A DNA stretch of 64,000 nucleotides from NCBI GenBank assembly GCA_016208495.1, contig JACQXX010000037.1:1-64000 (forward strand), given 5' to 3'. Positions within the stretch are counted from its first letter, which is position 1, and every line of letters begins with the position of its first letter. Made by a program: the position numbers and the translations under genes. Positions 10,119 to 17,870 of this stretch are shown here, piece by piece. This stretch comes from Acidobacteriota bacterium (GTDB taxonomy: Bacteria > Acidobacteriota > Blastocatellia > Chloracidobacteriales > Chloracidobacteriaceae). The notes under the pieces were generated by a model. The model was given only the letters and a program-made list of their open reading frames with translations. It ran no database searches and was not told where the DNA came from.

Positions 10119-10244
10119 GGGTTCCGGGTTCCGGGTTCCGGGTTCCGGGTTCCGGGTTCCGGGTTCCGGGTTCCGGGTTTTCAAATTTGGGTCCTTTTCG
10201 TCCTTTTTGTCTTTTTCTGTTTCTGAACCCGGAACCCGGAACCC
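10119..10244. repeat. Facing heptamer arrays GGGTTCC/GGAACCC around a pyrimidine-rich spacer
   Basis: Eight tandem GGGTTCC units run from 10119 to about 10175. They are followed by a pyrimidine-rich spacer with TCCTTTTCGTCCTTTTTG (about 10190-10220), then by inverted units GAACCC-GGAACCC-GGAACCC at 10225-10244. The arms can pair into a long stem. The block fills the gap between the M16 operon and the alcohol dehydrogenase and may act as a terminator-like structure. The same design recurs at 31179-31390. Confidence 0.75.
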
Positions 10245-10258
10245 TCATCGGTGCAATT

Positions 10259-11245
10259 ATGAAAGCCATGATTTTTGAGCAAGTCGGTCAACCGCTTCGA
10301 ATGGTTGAACTTCCAGACCCGGTGCCTGGCCCGAAGCAAGTACGGTTGCGGGTTTTAGCCTGTGCCGTATGTCGGACAGATTTGCACGTGGTGGATGGTG
10401 AACTCCCCAATCCAAAGCTGCCACTGATTCCTGGTCATCAAATCGTTGGCATCATTGAAGCGGTGGGTGAACAGGTGACGCATCTCAAACCTGGTCAACG
10501 GGTTGGTGTGCCGTGGCTTGGTTCGACCTGTGGCATCTGCCCGTTTTGCCAGCGGGGAAAAGAAAACCTCTGCGATGACGCCAGATTCACCGGCTATCAT
10601 CTGGATGGTGGCTATGCCGAACAAACTGTTGCGGATGAACGATATTGCTTCCCGATTCCAGAAGGCTACCCGGATTTGCAAGCCGCACCGCTGTTGTGTG
10701 GCGGACTGATTGGCTATCGGGCCTTGCGAATGACTGAATCGGCTCAAATCCTGGGGTTTTACGGCTTTGGTTCAGCGGCACATATGTTGATTCAGGTGGC
10801 GCGATACCAGGGCCGGCGGGTGTATGCTTTCACCAGAAAAGGCGATAGCGAAGGACAGGAATTTGCGCGAAAATTGGGGGCCGTTTGGGCTGGCGACCCA
10901 GGTCAGGAAGCTCCAGAAAAACTGGATGCGGCGATTCTTTTTGCCCCGGCGGGAGAGTTGGTGCCGGCAGCACTGCGGGCAGTGACCAAAGGTGGGATTG
11001 TGGTCTGTGCTGGAATTCACATGAGCGACATTCCGTCGTTTCCATATCGGATTTTATGGGAAGAGCGGGTGATTCGGTCAGTTGCCAATCTGACCCGTCA
11101 GGATGGCGAGGAATTTCTGGAAATTGCTCCGAAAGTGCCAGTTCACACTGAGGTTACGGTGTATCCGCTGGAACATGCCAATGATGCCCTCAATGATTTG
11201 CGTGCGGGGCGTATTTGCGGAACGGCTGTGCTGGCAATTCAGTAG
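10259..11245 (+). CDS. Zinc-dependent alcohol dehydrogenase (CAD2/AdhA-like MDR family)
   Basis: Start set at the ATG at 10259 (MKAMIFEQVG), giving 328 aa, the normal length for the family; an upstream in-frame extension would run into the repeat block. Catalytic zinc ligands Cys38, His60 (PGHQ) and Cys147 are present. The structural zinc cysteines are in CGICPFCQRGKENLC (residues 91, 94, 97, 105). The nucleotide-binding glycine motif is GFYGFGSAAH. Such enzymes oxidise primary alcohols or reduce aldehydes with NAD(P)(H) in the cytoplasm. The real substrate cannot be told from sequence. No clear Shine-Dalgarno is seen because the heptamer repeat ends only 15 bp upstream. Confidence 0.9.
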   Translation: MKAMIFEQVGQPLRMVELPDPVPGPKQVRLRVLACAVCRTDLHVVDGELPNPKLPLIPGHQIVGIIEAVGEQVTHLKPGQRVGVPWLGSTCGICPFCQRGKENLCDDARFTGYHLDGGYAEQTVADERYCFPIPEGYPDLQAAPLLCGGLIGYRALRMTESAQILGFYGFGSAAHMLIQVARYQGRRVYAFTRKGDSEGQEFARKLGAVWAGDPGQEAPEKLDAAILFAPAGELVPAALRAVTKGGIVVCAGIHMSDIPSFPYRILWEERVIRSVANLTRQDGEEFLEIAPKVPVHTEVTVYPLEHANDALNDLRAGRICGTAVLAIQ

Positions 11246-11301
11246 AGGGAAAATCAAAAGGAAGGCAAGAACGTAAGGACGCTGTTGCTTTGAACCGCGT
11301 C

Positions 11302-11874
11302 CTACTCAAACACCCGATCATAAATTTCCGTCATCTCAAGTCGGCACCCAACCGAAGTCAGTTCCACAACTCCCTGTTCATCAGTTGTTTCCAATCTACT
11401 CCATTCACCTGATTCCTGTTTGATAAACTGGATGACCTGCCGTTTGGTCGAATAAATCACCAGATACTCTTTGACCGAAGGAATCGCCTGATAGATCTCC
11501 AGTTTTCTTTCCAGGTCGCGCTTTTCCGAAGTCGGAGAGATAATCTCGACCAGCAACACCGGGTTTACCAGAACATCAATCCCCTGAATGTTTTCAAAGA
11601 TGGCTTTGCCACAAACGGCTGAAGCGTCTGGGTAACGATACGGAGGAAAGATGGGGGTTTTGACGGCTGAATCTGCGGTATGAACACGACACGATGAGCC
11701 TCTAAGCTGGCTAAACAGATTACCCGCAACATTCATCGAGATTTCACCATGCTCTCGGCTACCACCGCTCATGCAAATGATTTCTCCATCCCAGTATTCA
11801 TACCGGGCGTCATCTGCGTGTTCGAGAGCGAAATATTCTTCAAGCGTGTAGAGATGAACTGGATTGGCAGACAT
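11302..11874 (-). CDS. Uma2 family PD-(D/E)XK endonuclease-like protein, copy A
   Basis: Start at ATG 11874 (MSANPVHLYTLEEYF), giving 190 aa, a typical Uma2 length; AGAGG lies just upstream. Uma2 features are visible: ARYEYWDGEIICMSGG near residues 23-38, the PDAS metal-site segment, and LVEIISPTSEKRD followed by KLEIYQ, which carries the acidic and lysine residues of the restriction-endonuclease fold. The family is common in cyanobacteria, Chloroflexi and acidobacteria; its cellular role is not established, although nuclease or transposon-linked roles have been proposed. The gene directly follows a nearly identical copy. The C-terminal 100 codons of the two are almost the same, while residues about 45-70 differ. 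A 33-bp GAAATCGGGCTGAA tandem repeat precedes the start. Confidence 0.85.
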   Translation of the reverse strand: MSANPVHLYTLEEYFALEHADDARYEYWDGEIICMSGGSREHGEISMNVAGNLFSQLRGSSCRVHTADSAVKTPIFPPYRYPDASAVCGKAIFENIQGIDVLVNPVLLVEIISPTSEKRDLERKLEIYQAIPSVKEYLVIYSTKRQVIQFIKQESGEWSRLETTDEQGVVELTSVGCRLEMTEIYDRVFE

Positions 11875-11890
11875 AAAAAACCTCTGTGGG

Positions 11891-11926
11891 TTGAAGAAAT
11901 CGGGCTGAAGAAATCGGGCTGAAAAC
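11891..11926. repeat. GAAATCGGGCTGAA short tandem repeat between the uma2 genes
   Basis: Two to three units of GAAATCGGGCTGAA lie just upstream of uma2 copy A. The same unit, as TTCAGCCCRAATTC, makes up the array at 26951-27023 after the CHAT gene. Single units occur near 12570 and 50417-50446. Confidence 0.6.
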
Positions 11927-11951
11927 AGATGGAGAGAACTTGGGTTCAATG

Positions 11952-12518
11952 CTAGACCCGATCATAAATATCCGTCATCTCAAGTCGGCACCCAACCGAA
12001 GTCAGTTCCACAACTCCCTGTTCATCAGTTGTTTCCAATCTACTCCATTCACCTGATTCCTGCTTGATAAACTGGATGACCTGCCGTTTGGTCGAATAAA
12101 TCACCAGATATTCTTTGACCGAAGGAATCGCCTGATAGATCTCCAGTTTTCTTTCCATGTCGCGCTTTTCCGAGGTTGGAGAAATAATCTCGACTAGCAA
12201 CACCGGATTCACCAGAACATCAATCCCCTGAATATTTTCAAAGATCGCCTTCCCACAGACAACTGAAGCATCAGGATACCGGTACGGCGGAAGTTCAGGT
12301 GTTTTGACGGCTGAGTCACTGTTGAATGCTTCGCAGGAAGACCCTGTTGTCTTTGAAAACAAGTGGCCATTCACATTGCGGGCAATGCGACTATGTTCCT
12401 TGCTGCCGCCGCTCATACAGACGACTTCGCCTTGCCAGTATTCATAGCGGGCATCGCCAGCGTGTTCGAGGGCGAAATATTCTTCAAGTGTGTAGAGATG
12501 GATAGGATTGGCAGACAT
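11952..12518 (-). CDS. Uma2 family PD-(D/E)XK endonuclease-like protein, copy B
   Basis: 188 aa from ATG 12518 (MSANPIHLYTLEEYF). The fold and motifs are those of copy A (ARYEYWQGEVVCMSGG, PDAS, LVEIISPTSEKRD, KLEIYQ). The two copies are a tandem duplication: the N-terminal 40 and C-terminal 100 residues are almost identical, but the middle block after SKEHSRIARN differs clearly. That pattern fits gene conversion of the ends or diversification of the centre. The start codon lies 7 bp from an AGGGTTC heptamer array and is preceded on the coding strand by CCCTAAATCCT, with no Shine-Dalgarno. The gene stops 78 bp before copy A starts, so the pair is probably one transcript. Confidence 0.85.
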   Translation of the reverse strand: MSANPIHLYTLEEYFALEHAGDARYEYWQGEVVCMSGGSKEHSRIARNVNGHLFSKTTGSSCEAFNSDSAVKTPELPPYRYPDASVVCGKAIFENIQGIDVLVNPVLLVEIISPTSEKRDMERKLEIYQAIPSVKEYLVIYSTKRQVIQFIKQESGEWSRLETTDEQGVVELTSVGCRLEMTDIYDRV

Positions 12519-12524
12519 AGGATT

Positions 12525-12842
12525 TAGGGTTCAGGGTTCAGGGTTCAGGGTTCAGGGTTCAGGGTTCAGGGCTGAAGATTTTTAACCTGAAGTTTTTAGG
12601 TTAGATCTGTCTTCAACCCCGGTCTTTTCAGCCGTATACCATTTTGGATTGACTCCCTTGTATTATGGCAAGGCTAAAACCATTTTGGAATGAAATCCCC
12701 GCATTAGAAAATAGTCAGTAATTCAATCAAATAAAGTTAGTGGACTACTGACTACGATCTACTAACTACAAACTGGTATAAATTATTGAAAAGATTGTAT
12801 TTCCCTGAACCCTGAACCCTGAACCCTGAACCCTAAATGGTA
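12525..12842. repeat. Facing heptamer arrays flanking a MITE-like element
   Basis: Six AGGGTTC units occupy 12525-12571 and about five inverted CCCTGAA units occupy 12803-12834. Between them lies copy 1 of the 104-bp MITE-like element (12677-12779) and an extra solo end ATACCATTTTGG at 12636. The array abuts the stop codon of the 12843 gene through the motif TAATACCATTTAGGG, read on the minus strand. No gene is seen in this 324-bp gap. Confidence 0.7.
12677..12779. mobile_element. MITE-like 104-bp element, copy 1
   Basis: Starts with ACCATTTTGGAATG and ends with CAAACTGGTAT, giving terminal inverted repeats of the ATACCAKTTTG type (the first two bases are changed in this copy). The interior has GCATTAGAAAATAGTCA, TAATTCAAT, GTTAGT and ACTACTGACTAC. 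Full copies of the same length are at 34805-34908 and 50307-50410. It encodes nothing, as expected of a non-autonomous element. Confidence 0.65.
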
Positions 12843-13844
12843 TTAGTCCTCATCCCCATTTTCATCTGGCGCATTGATCTCCGGATCATTTGGGGTGGCG
12901 CGCAATCCTTGCCGATCTGCCCCGTGGAGCGTTCCGCTTTCTTCGATTACAAATGAGCGGCGTCCAGATTTGTTGTATTCGTTCGGGGTGGCATAGAGCG
13001 CAAAGACCGGCGGGCGCTGGTTGTTATTGACGACCAGTTCCAGGCGATAGCCCTTCACTTTGCCGCTCGCAATGTCAGTCCCGACCAGTCCTTCACGGCG
13101 CAGATCATCCAGCGACATAGCATAGCGCACCTGTTTTCCATTACCGATAAAGTATTGAGCCTGGGAGTTTTGAACGTTGCGCAAAATCTGCATGATTGCT
13201 TCTTCATTGGATTGGATCCGGAGCGCAACCAGTCGCTCAGGGCTGAAGAACTCATCGAGTTTTCCGCCTTCGGCAATACTGTAAAAAGAAGCAATCTGCC
13301 AGGGCTTATCTTTTTTCTTTTTGTTTTTGAGCAAAATCACCTGATAGGCAAGGGCGGCTGGTTCGCCTTCAAACTGCGTCAGCCGAACCTCGATGATGGA
13401 AAGGTCTTCAGAAACAGCCGGACCGGCAATTTCTGAAAACTGAACTTCTCCGGAAATTTTCCCACCGGAACGGAGCTGAACACGTCGCTGACCACCTGCG
13501 CCAGTAATGACTTCGGTGCGGATTCCGGTTTCGGCCAGTTTGGTCAACGGGTGATTGCTCAAAATAGCGCGTTTGATTTCCGCGTACCCGCTGGCATCGG
13601 TCGTGGCCATATTGGCAAGCACGGTCTGGGCGCTATCAGTCATAAAGCCACGGATTTTGGTGTCATCATTATTAAAAAATGCCTCTACGCATTGAATGAC
13701 CACCTCCATCGGTTGCGGGCCTTTGTCTGCCGCAAGTACACTGGAATTCGGCAATCGAACCGCCAGTGGCGCAACCATCAAAAAACACATCGCGACCATC
13801 AGGGTCACTTTCCATCCACGCACAAACACATTTTGAAACGGCAT
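12843..13844 (-). CDS. Secreted protein with pilin-like C-terminal domain
   Basis: 333 aa with an N-terminal signal or anchor segment (residues about 12-30, VTLMVAMCFLMVAPLAV). The middle third resembles a secreted NTF2-like or DUF4878-type domain (MEVVIQCVEAFFNNDD followed by long beta strands). The C-terminal third (EEAIMQILRNVQNSQAQYF, then SLDDLRREGLVG, KVKGYRLEL and SFVIEESGTLHG) has the order seen in the globular part of type II secretion/type IV pseudopilins and DUF2950-like proteins, but there is no N-terminal prepilin methylation site. Function unknown. The stop codon TAA is followed directly by TACCATTTAGGG and a heptamer array. It diverges from uvrC across a 129-bp gap. Confidence 0.65.
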   Translation of the reverse strand: MPFQNVFVRGWKVTLMVAMCFLMVAPLAVRLPNSSVLAADKGPQPMEVVIQCVEAFFNNDDTKIRGFMTDSAQTVLANMATTDASGYAEIKRAILSNHPLTKLAETGIRTEVITGAGGQRRVQLRSGGKISGEVQFSEIAGPAVSEDLSIIEVRLTQFEGEPAALAYQVILLKNKKKKDKPWQIASFYSIAEGGKLDEFFSPERLVALRIQSNEEAIMQILRNVQNSQAQYFIGNGKQVRYAMSLDDLRREGLVGTDIASGKVKGYRLELVVNNNQRPPVFALYATPNEYNKSGRRSFVIEESGTLHGADRQGLRATPNDPEINAPDENGDED

Positions 13845-13877
13845 ATTCGAAACAGTCTCTTTCGGAAGTTATTGTTT

Positions 13878-13966
13878 TTTTAGTGGTTAGTGATGAGTGG
13901 TTAGTGGTTGGTATTTCCTCAAAATGAATGACTAACCACTCATCACTCACCACTAACCACTAACTC
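13878..13966. repeat. Inverted TTAGTGGTTAGTG repeats upstream of uvrC
   Basis: A left arm of TTAGTGGTTAGTGATGAGTGG type (13880-13910) and a right arm of ACTAACCACTCATCACTCACC type (13930-13963) are near-perfect inverted copies with a short spacer. They form a long hairpin between the divergent pilin-like gene and uvrC, ending about 8 bp before the uvrC start. They may affect initiation of uvrC. Confidence 0.6.
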
Positions 13967-13973
13967 ACAGCTT

Positions 13974-15848
13974 ATGCACCTTGAAGAAAAAGTCTCCAGT
14001 TTACCAACCAGTCCGGGATGTTATCTGCACAAGGATAAATCCGGAAGGATTATCTATGTTGGAAAAGCGAAAAACCTGCGCAATCGGGTTCGCAGTTATT
14101 TCCAGGAATCGCGGGCATATGATGCCAAAACCCGTGAACTGGTGTCACGGATTGTTGATTTTGAGTTTATTGTCACTGATACGGAAATCGAAGCGTTGAT
14201 CCTGGAAAGCAATCTGATCAAGGAATACAAGCCTCGCTACAATGTGATGCTCAAGGACGATAAACAGTATCCCCACTTGAAGCTAACGTTAAATGAGCGA
14301 TTTCCCCGTGTGATTAAAACCCGGCGTGTGCTCAACGACAAGGCGCTATACCACGGGCCCTATTTGCCGGCGTCGCTGGCGCAGCAGACATTAAAGCTCA
14401 TCAATCAATTATTTCAACTTCGAACCTGCGAGATTGAAATTGATGGCAGACGCGAACGGCCCTGTCTGGAATACCACATCAAGCGCTGTCTTGGTCCATG
14501 TGTCAAAGATCTCTGCTCGAAAACCCAGTATAATGAAGCAGTTAAGGACGTGAAGCTGTTTTTCGAAGGCAAGAAACAGGATCTGATTGTCAGTCTGCGC
14601 GAACGAATGGAGAAAGCCGCGGAAGATCTTCGGTTTGAACAAGCCGCGCGCTATCGAGACCAGATCAAGTTGATTGAACGGCTTGGGGAAGAGCAGAAAA
14701 TGATGCTCAAAACAGCGGCGGACATTGATATTTTTGGGTACTTTCGCGAGGGTGCCCGGGCCGCACTCCAGTTGTTTACCATGCGCGACGGAAAAATCAT
14801 CGGGCGACGCGAATTTTTCTGGGAAGATTTGCCGCTCGAAGGCTTTGACCCGCGTGACTTTATTGGTGACGCGCTCAAACAGTACTACAGCCTGGGCAAC
14901 TATGTCCCAAGTGAAGCCCACGTTCCAGTTGACTTCGAAGACCGCCCGTTGCTTGAGGAATTCCTCACCCAGCGGCGTGGCACGCGGGTGAAAATTCTCG
15001 ATCCGCAGCGTGGTCCGAAACGCGATTTGATTGATCTGGTGGAACGCAACGCCAGGATTTCATTTGACCAGCGGTTTCGGGTGCTCAAACCCGATATGCA
15101 GAAAGTGCTCGAAGACTTTGCCGACACGCTCGAATTGCCTTGTTTTCCTGGCCGAATCGAGTGCTTTGACATCTCGCACATTCAAGGCGCTGAAACCGTG
15201 GCCTCAATGGTGGTATGCGACAACGGCGTGATGAACAAGGCCGAATACCGCAAGTTTATGATTAAGACGGTGGAGGGCATTGATGACTTTAAATCAATGA
15301 AAGAAGTCGTCGGGCGCCGGTACAAGCGGCTCTTGCGGGAAGAAAAACCACTTCCGGATGTCGTGCTGATTGACGGAGGGAAGGGTCAGTTGTCAGCCGC
15401 CGCTGCGGCGATGCGTCAGCTTGGGCTCGAAGCCGTGCCGATGGTGGCAATTGCCAAGCGCGAGGAACTGCTCTTCGTCAAAGGCCGCGAACGCGACCCG
15501 GTGCGGATTGATCACCATTCGCCGCTGATTCACCTGGTCCAGATGGTTCGTGACGAAGCCCACCGCTTTGCCGTGACCTATCACCGCAAACGCCGTGAAA
15601 TGCGGGATTTCGATTCGGAACTGCTGGCGATTCCTGGCGTCGGCCCCAAGCTCAAAACCCGGCTGCTGCGCAATCTTGGCAGTCTGGAGAATGTCCGGCG
15701 GGCATCCGAAGTTGAATTGACGCCGTTTGTCGGTCCGATCAAAGCCAAACAGATTGTCGAATATTTTGCCACCCGGCGAGCTGAAGAGGCTGAAGTCGCT
15801 GTGTCACCAACCGATGATGTGTTTGATGAGGAATTTTGGTTGGAGTGA
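13974..15848 (+). CDS. uvrC: UvrABC system protein C
   Basis: 624 aa, normal length for UvrC. In order: GIY-YIG nuclease domain for the 3' incision (residues about 10-90, GCYLHKDKSGRIIYVGKAKN), a cysteine-bearing linker (TCEIEIDGRRERPCLEYHIKRC-like, four Cys around residues 150-180), the UVR motif that contacts UvrB (about 200-240), the RNase H-like 5' nuclease domain (CFDISHIQGAETVASMVVC near residue 400, LIDGGKGQL near 465) and two helix-hairpin-helix motifs (LAIPGVGPKLKTRLLRNLG and LTPFVGPIKAKQI) at the C-terminus. It cuts damaged DNA on both sides of the lesion in nucleotide excision repair. No uvrA or uvrB neighbours are in the window. Confidence 0.97.
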   Translation: MHLEEKVSSLPTSPGCYLHKDKSGRIIYVGKAKNLRNRVRSYFQESRAYDAKTRELVSRIVDFEFIVTDTEIEALILESNLIKEYKPRYNVMLKDDKQYPHLKLTLNERFPRVIKTRRVLNDKALYHGPYLPASLAQQTLKLINQLFQLRTCEIEIDGRRERPCLEYHIKRCLGPCVKDLCSKTQYNEAVKDVKLFFEGKKQDLIVSLRERMEKAAEDLRFEQAARYRDQIKLIERLGEEQKMMLKTAADIDIFGYFREGARAALQLFTMRDGKIIGRREFFWEDLPLEGFDPRDFIGDALKQYYSLGNYVPSEAHVPVDFEDRPLLEEFLTQRRGTRVKILDPQRGPKRDLIDLVERNARISFDQRFRVLKPDMQKVLEDFADTLELPCFPGRIECFDISHIQGAETVASMVVCDNGVMNKAEYRKFMIKTVEGIDDFKSMKEVVGRRYKRLLREEKPLPDVVLIDGGKGQLSAAAAAMRQLGLEAVPMVAIAKREELLFVKGRERDPVRIDHHSPLIHLVQMVRDEAHRFAVTYHRKRREMRDFDSELLAIPGVGPKLKTRLLRNLGSLENVRRASEVELTPFVGPIKAKQIVEYFATRRAEEAEVAVSPTDDVFDEEFWLE

Positions 15849-15911
15849 GTAGCCAGGGTTCAGGGCCGAAACCAAGGGATGAGGGATGAGGGATGAGGGA
15901 TGAAAAAAATC

Positions 15912-16063
15912 CCTTGTCACCTTGTCATCTTGTCATCTTGTCCCCTTGTCCCCCTGTCACCTTGTCATTTTGTCACCTTGTCATTTTGTCACCTTGTCAC
16001 TCTGTCACCTTGTCACCCTGTCACTTTGTCACCCTGTCACCTTGTCATTTTGTCACTTTGTTA
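15912..16063. repeat. Octamer array CCTTGTCA, 19 units
   Basis: Nineteen head-to-tail 8-bp units of the form YYTTGTCA or CCCTGTCA fill the convergent gap between uvrC and the 16053 gene. Read on the minus strand the unit is TGACAAGG. The last unit supplies codons and the stop TGA of the minus-strand gene ending at 16053. Related arrays lie at 18322, 34304, 44974 and 49881. Confidence 0.85.
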
Positions 16064-16454
16064 TCTGGTCGGTGATGTCACGCCAGTGGACTATTTCTGG
16101 AAAAGGTTGTTGATGGCGAAAAGCCAGGAAGACCTCAATCACCTGCTCAATTGTGAACCACTCGTTTTGGGATAATCGAAGTTGACTTCCCGCAAAGCTG
16201 AGTACCGCGCCATCAAATTCCAGTGGAATAACAGGTTGTTCTTGGAAAGCTCGGAAAATACGCCCAGTTTCAGCATTTTTGTACTCAACAACACAGGTCG
16301 CTCGACCACCTCCGACCTGAACCCAGTTTCCCTGAGCATCTGTCAGCGACGCATAGGCTGACCGACCATAGCTTTTGAGAAACCGGAGTTGACGGGCGAT
16401 CTGGTTGTCAGACGGATGAATCAGATCTTTGGCATTTTGTCGCTGAAAAAGCAT
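16053..16454 (-). CDS. Small hypothetical protein, immunity-protein-like layout
   Basis: 133 aa from ATG 16454. The pattern is W-Q-V-GGGRATCVVEYKN, then RIFRAF, then EVFLAFRHQQPFPEIVHW. This resembles small Imm1-like or related actinobacterial proteins with a central G-VEY strand and a C-terminal helix ending in W. That comparison is only a layout similarity, and no toxin gene is next to it. No signal peptide or membrane segment. The last codons (ITK, stop) lie within the 8-bp repeat array, so the array marks or has replaced the original 3' end. The next gene upstream on the same strand is the MT-A70 methyltransferase, 54 bp away. Confidence 0.55.
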   Translation of the reverse strand: MLFQRQNAKDLIHPSDNQIARQLRFLKSYGRSAYASLTDAQGNWVQVGGGRATCVVEYKNAETGRIFRAFQEQPVIPLEFDGAVLSFAGSQLRLSQNEWFTIEQVIEVFLAFRHQQPFPEIVHWRDITDQITK

Positions 16455-16508
16455 TCTTCTTTTAGAAAATAAACGAGGCGGATGACTGAAGGATTTTCTT
16501 TTGTTGAA

Positions 16509-17186
16509 TTACCGTTCAGCAACTTGAGCAAATAAATCACCCTGAATCACATTCTTCCGCCGATGATTATGAATTGAGACCACTTTGAAATCATCTGCCG
16601 AGGCTTCAGGATTTTCCACAACTTCATTACCCCACTGTGTCCACCCTGGTCGTGGATTACGGGCAAAAAGCTCAAGGTAGGGACCCAAGCTGCAAGCTTC
16701 AATCAGAGGATAAAGTTCATCTGGTTTGCGTGAATGTTCGCGTTTTTGGGTTGCGACAAGGTTCACCTGGCGGCGTCCGGGTTTCAGCGTTCGCATACTT
16801 CCACGAACACCAAACAACACCAGTTCGGTGACATTGCGAAAGTAGAAACCAACGCCTCGACCATCCGGGCCACCATCTTTGCGGATCTTGTACCACACCA
16901 GGTTGGTTTTATAGGTAAACCCCCAACGCTTCATGGTTTCCAGTCCTTCAGCGAGCAAAGCATTTGGAACCCAGAGGTAAAGATGGCTTGTTGCTGCAGC
17001 AAGTTGAGACACCGGAAGCTCATAAATTTCTTCAAATTCGAGGGTTGGGTACCGCAATAAGCGTTTGTGCTCAGGTGCCATTTTTCCGGTTCGATTATCA
17101 AATCGCCAGGGGGGATCTGCAAGAATGGTCTGATAGGTTCCAGAGACTCGTTGGAGCAAGTCTTGTGCCGCAGTTGGCTGGATCAT
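16509..17186 (-). CDS. MT-A70 family DNA/RNA N6-adenine methyltransferase
   Basis: 225 aa from ATG 17186 (MIQPTAAQDLL), with GAAAGGA about 9 nt upstream; the open frame extends further but without support. The catalytic DPPW motif is at residues 24-27 (ILADPPWRFD). The S-adenosylmethionine region (LFARNPRPGWTQWGNE) and the usual THLYLW-like strand (TSHLYLWVPN) follow in the permuted MT-A70 order. Bacterial members methylate adenine in DNA and are often phage- or mobile-element-borne. No specificity subunit or restriction enzyme is adjacent, so it may be an orphan methyltransferase. It shares orientation with the small gene at 16053 and the 17343 gene. Confidence 0.85.
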   Translation of the reverse strand: MIQPTAAQDLLQRVSGTYQTILADPPWRFDNRTGKMAPEHKRLLRYPTLEFEEIYELPVSQLAAATSHLYLWVPNALLAEGLETMKRWGFTYKTNLVWYKIRKDGGPDGRGVGFYFRNVTELVLFGVRGSMRTLKPGRRQVNLVATQKREHSRKPDELYPLIEACSLGPYLELFARNPRPGWTQWGNEVVENPEASADDFKVVSIHNHRRKNVIQGDLFAQVAER

Positions 17187-17342
17187 GCGCGTGGTCCTTT
17201 CAGCGTTTAGGATTTTGAAAACCGGGTTCCGGACAGGCATTTTTAACTTGTAGCCAGCAATTGCCTGAAGACCAGCTTGTGGAAAGCAAAGCAACATTGA
17301 TCGGCGGAACCCGGAACCTGATATCCTGGACCCTAAATGGTA

Positions 17343-17870
17343 TTACCACCGGAAATCATTGTTGATCGTCAACACCTGCCGGGCGAGTTCGGCGGAACGC
17401 GGTAGACCTTTTTGGGCGACATCCCAGACCAGTTCGGAATAGGGTGCCAATCCGAAGTTATCCAATCCGGCCAGGATCTGATACACCGTGTTGTCCGGGT
17501 GGTTTGACCATTGTTCCAGGGCTTGAGCCAGTGCTTCGCGGGCGCCGTCTTCGCTGGTGCGACCAAGTGCCCAGGCGGCCATTCCAGCGTGGGGTGGGTC
17601 AGTTTTCAGGAGTTCACTGAGGGCAGCAATTAAGGCAATGGATTCTTCTTCAGTCAGTGAATGGTGCAGCAAGTCAGGCGTCAGCATGGCTTGATAGAAG
17701 CCTTCGTTTTCAATCGCAAACGTGTAGCGCTCCAGCAGAAGTCCAGCCTGGGTAATGGCTCGCAGAATGGGCGAATCACCTGGAGTGGTACTTCCTTCTG
17801 GCGGTACCTGGCGACCGGCTGGTTTTCCCTGGATTTGATCGAGGAGATCAGAAATGAGAACGCTGATCAT
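17343..17870 (-). CDS. Hypothetical alpha-helical protein
   Basis: 175 aa from ATG 17870, with AAGGA about 11 nt upstream. The sequence is mostly helical: LLERYTFAIENEGFY, then EEESIALIAALSELL, MAAWALGRTSEDGAREALAQAL and RQVLTINNDFRW. The middle resembles one or two HEAT-like repeats. No catalytic motif, signal peptide or membrane segment is seen, so I do not assign a function. The stop TAA is followed by TACCATTTAGGGTCC, the same post-stop sequence as the 12843 gene, and then by short CCGGGTTCC units on the minus strand. Confidence 0.6.
   Translation of the reverse strand: MISVLISDLLDQIQGKPAGRQVPPEGSTTPGDSPILRAITQAGLLLERYTFAIENEGFYQAMLTPDLLHHSLTEEESIALIAALSELLKTDPPHAGMAAWALGRTSEDGAREALAQALEQWSNHPDNTVYQILAGLDNFGLAPYSELVWDVAQKGLPRSAELARQVLTINNDFRW

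Noticed and set aside
15912-16063. CRISPR-like array
   Set aside because: The unit is only 8 bp with no unique spacers; it is a microsatellite-type repeat.
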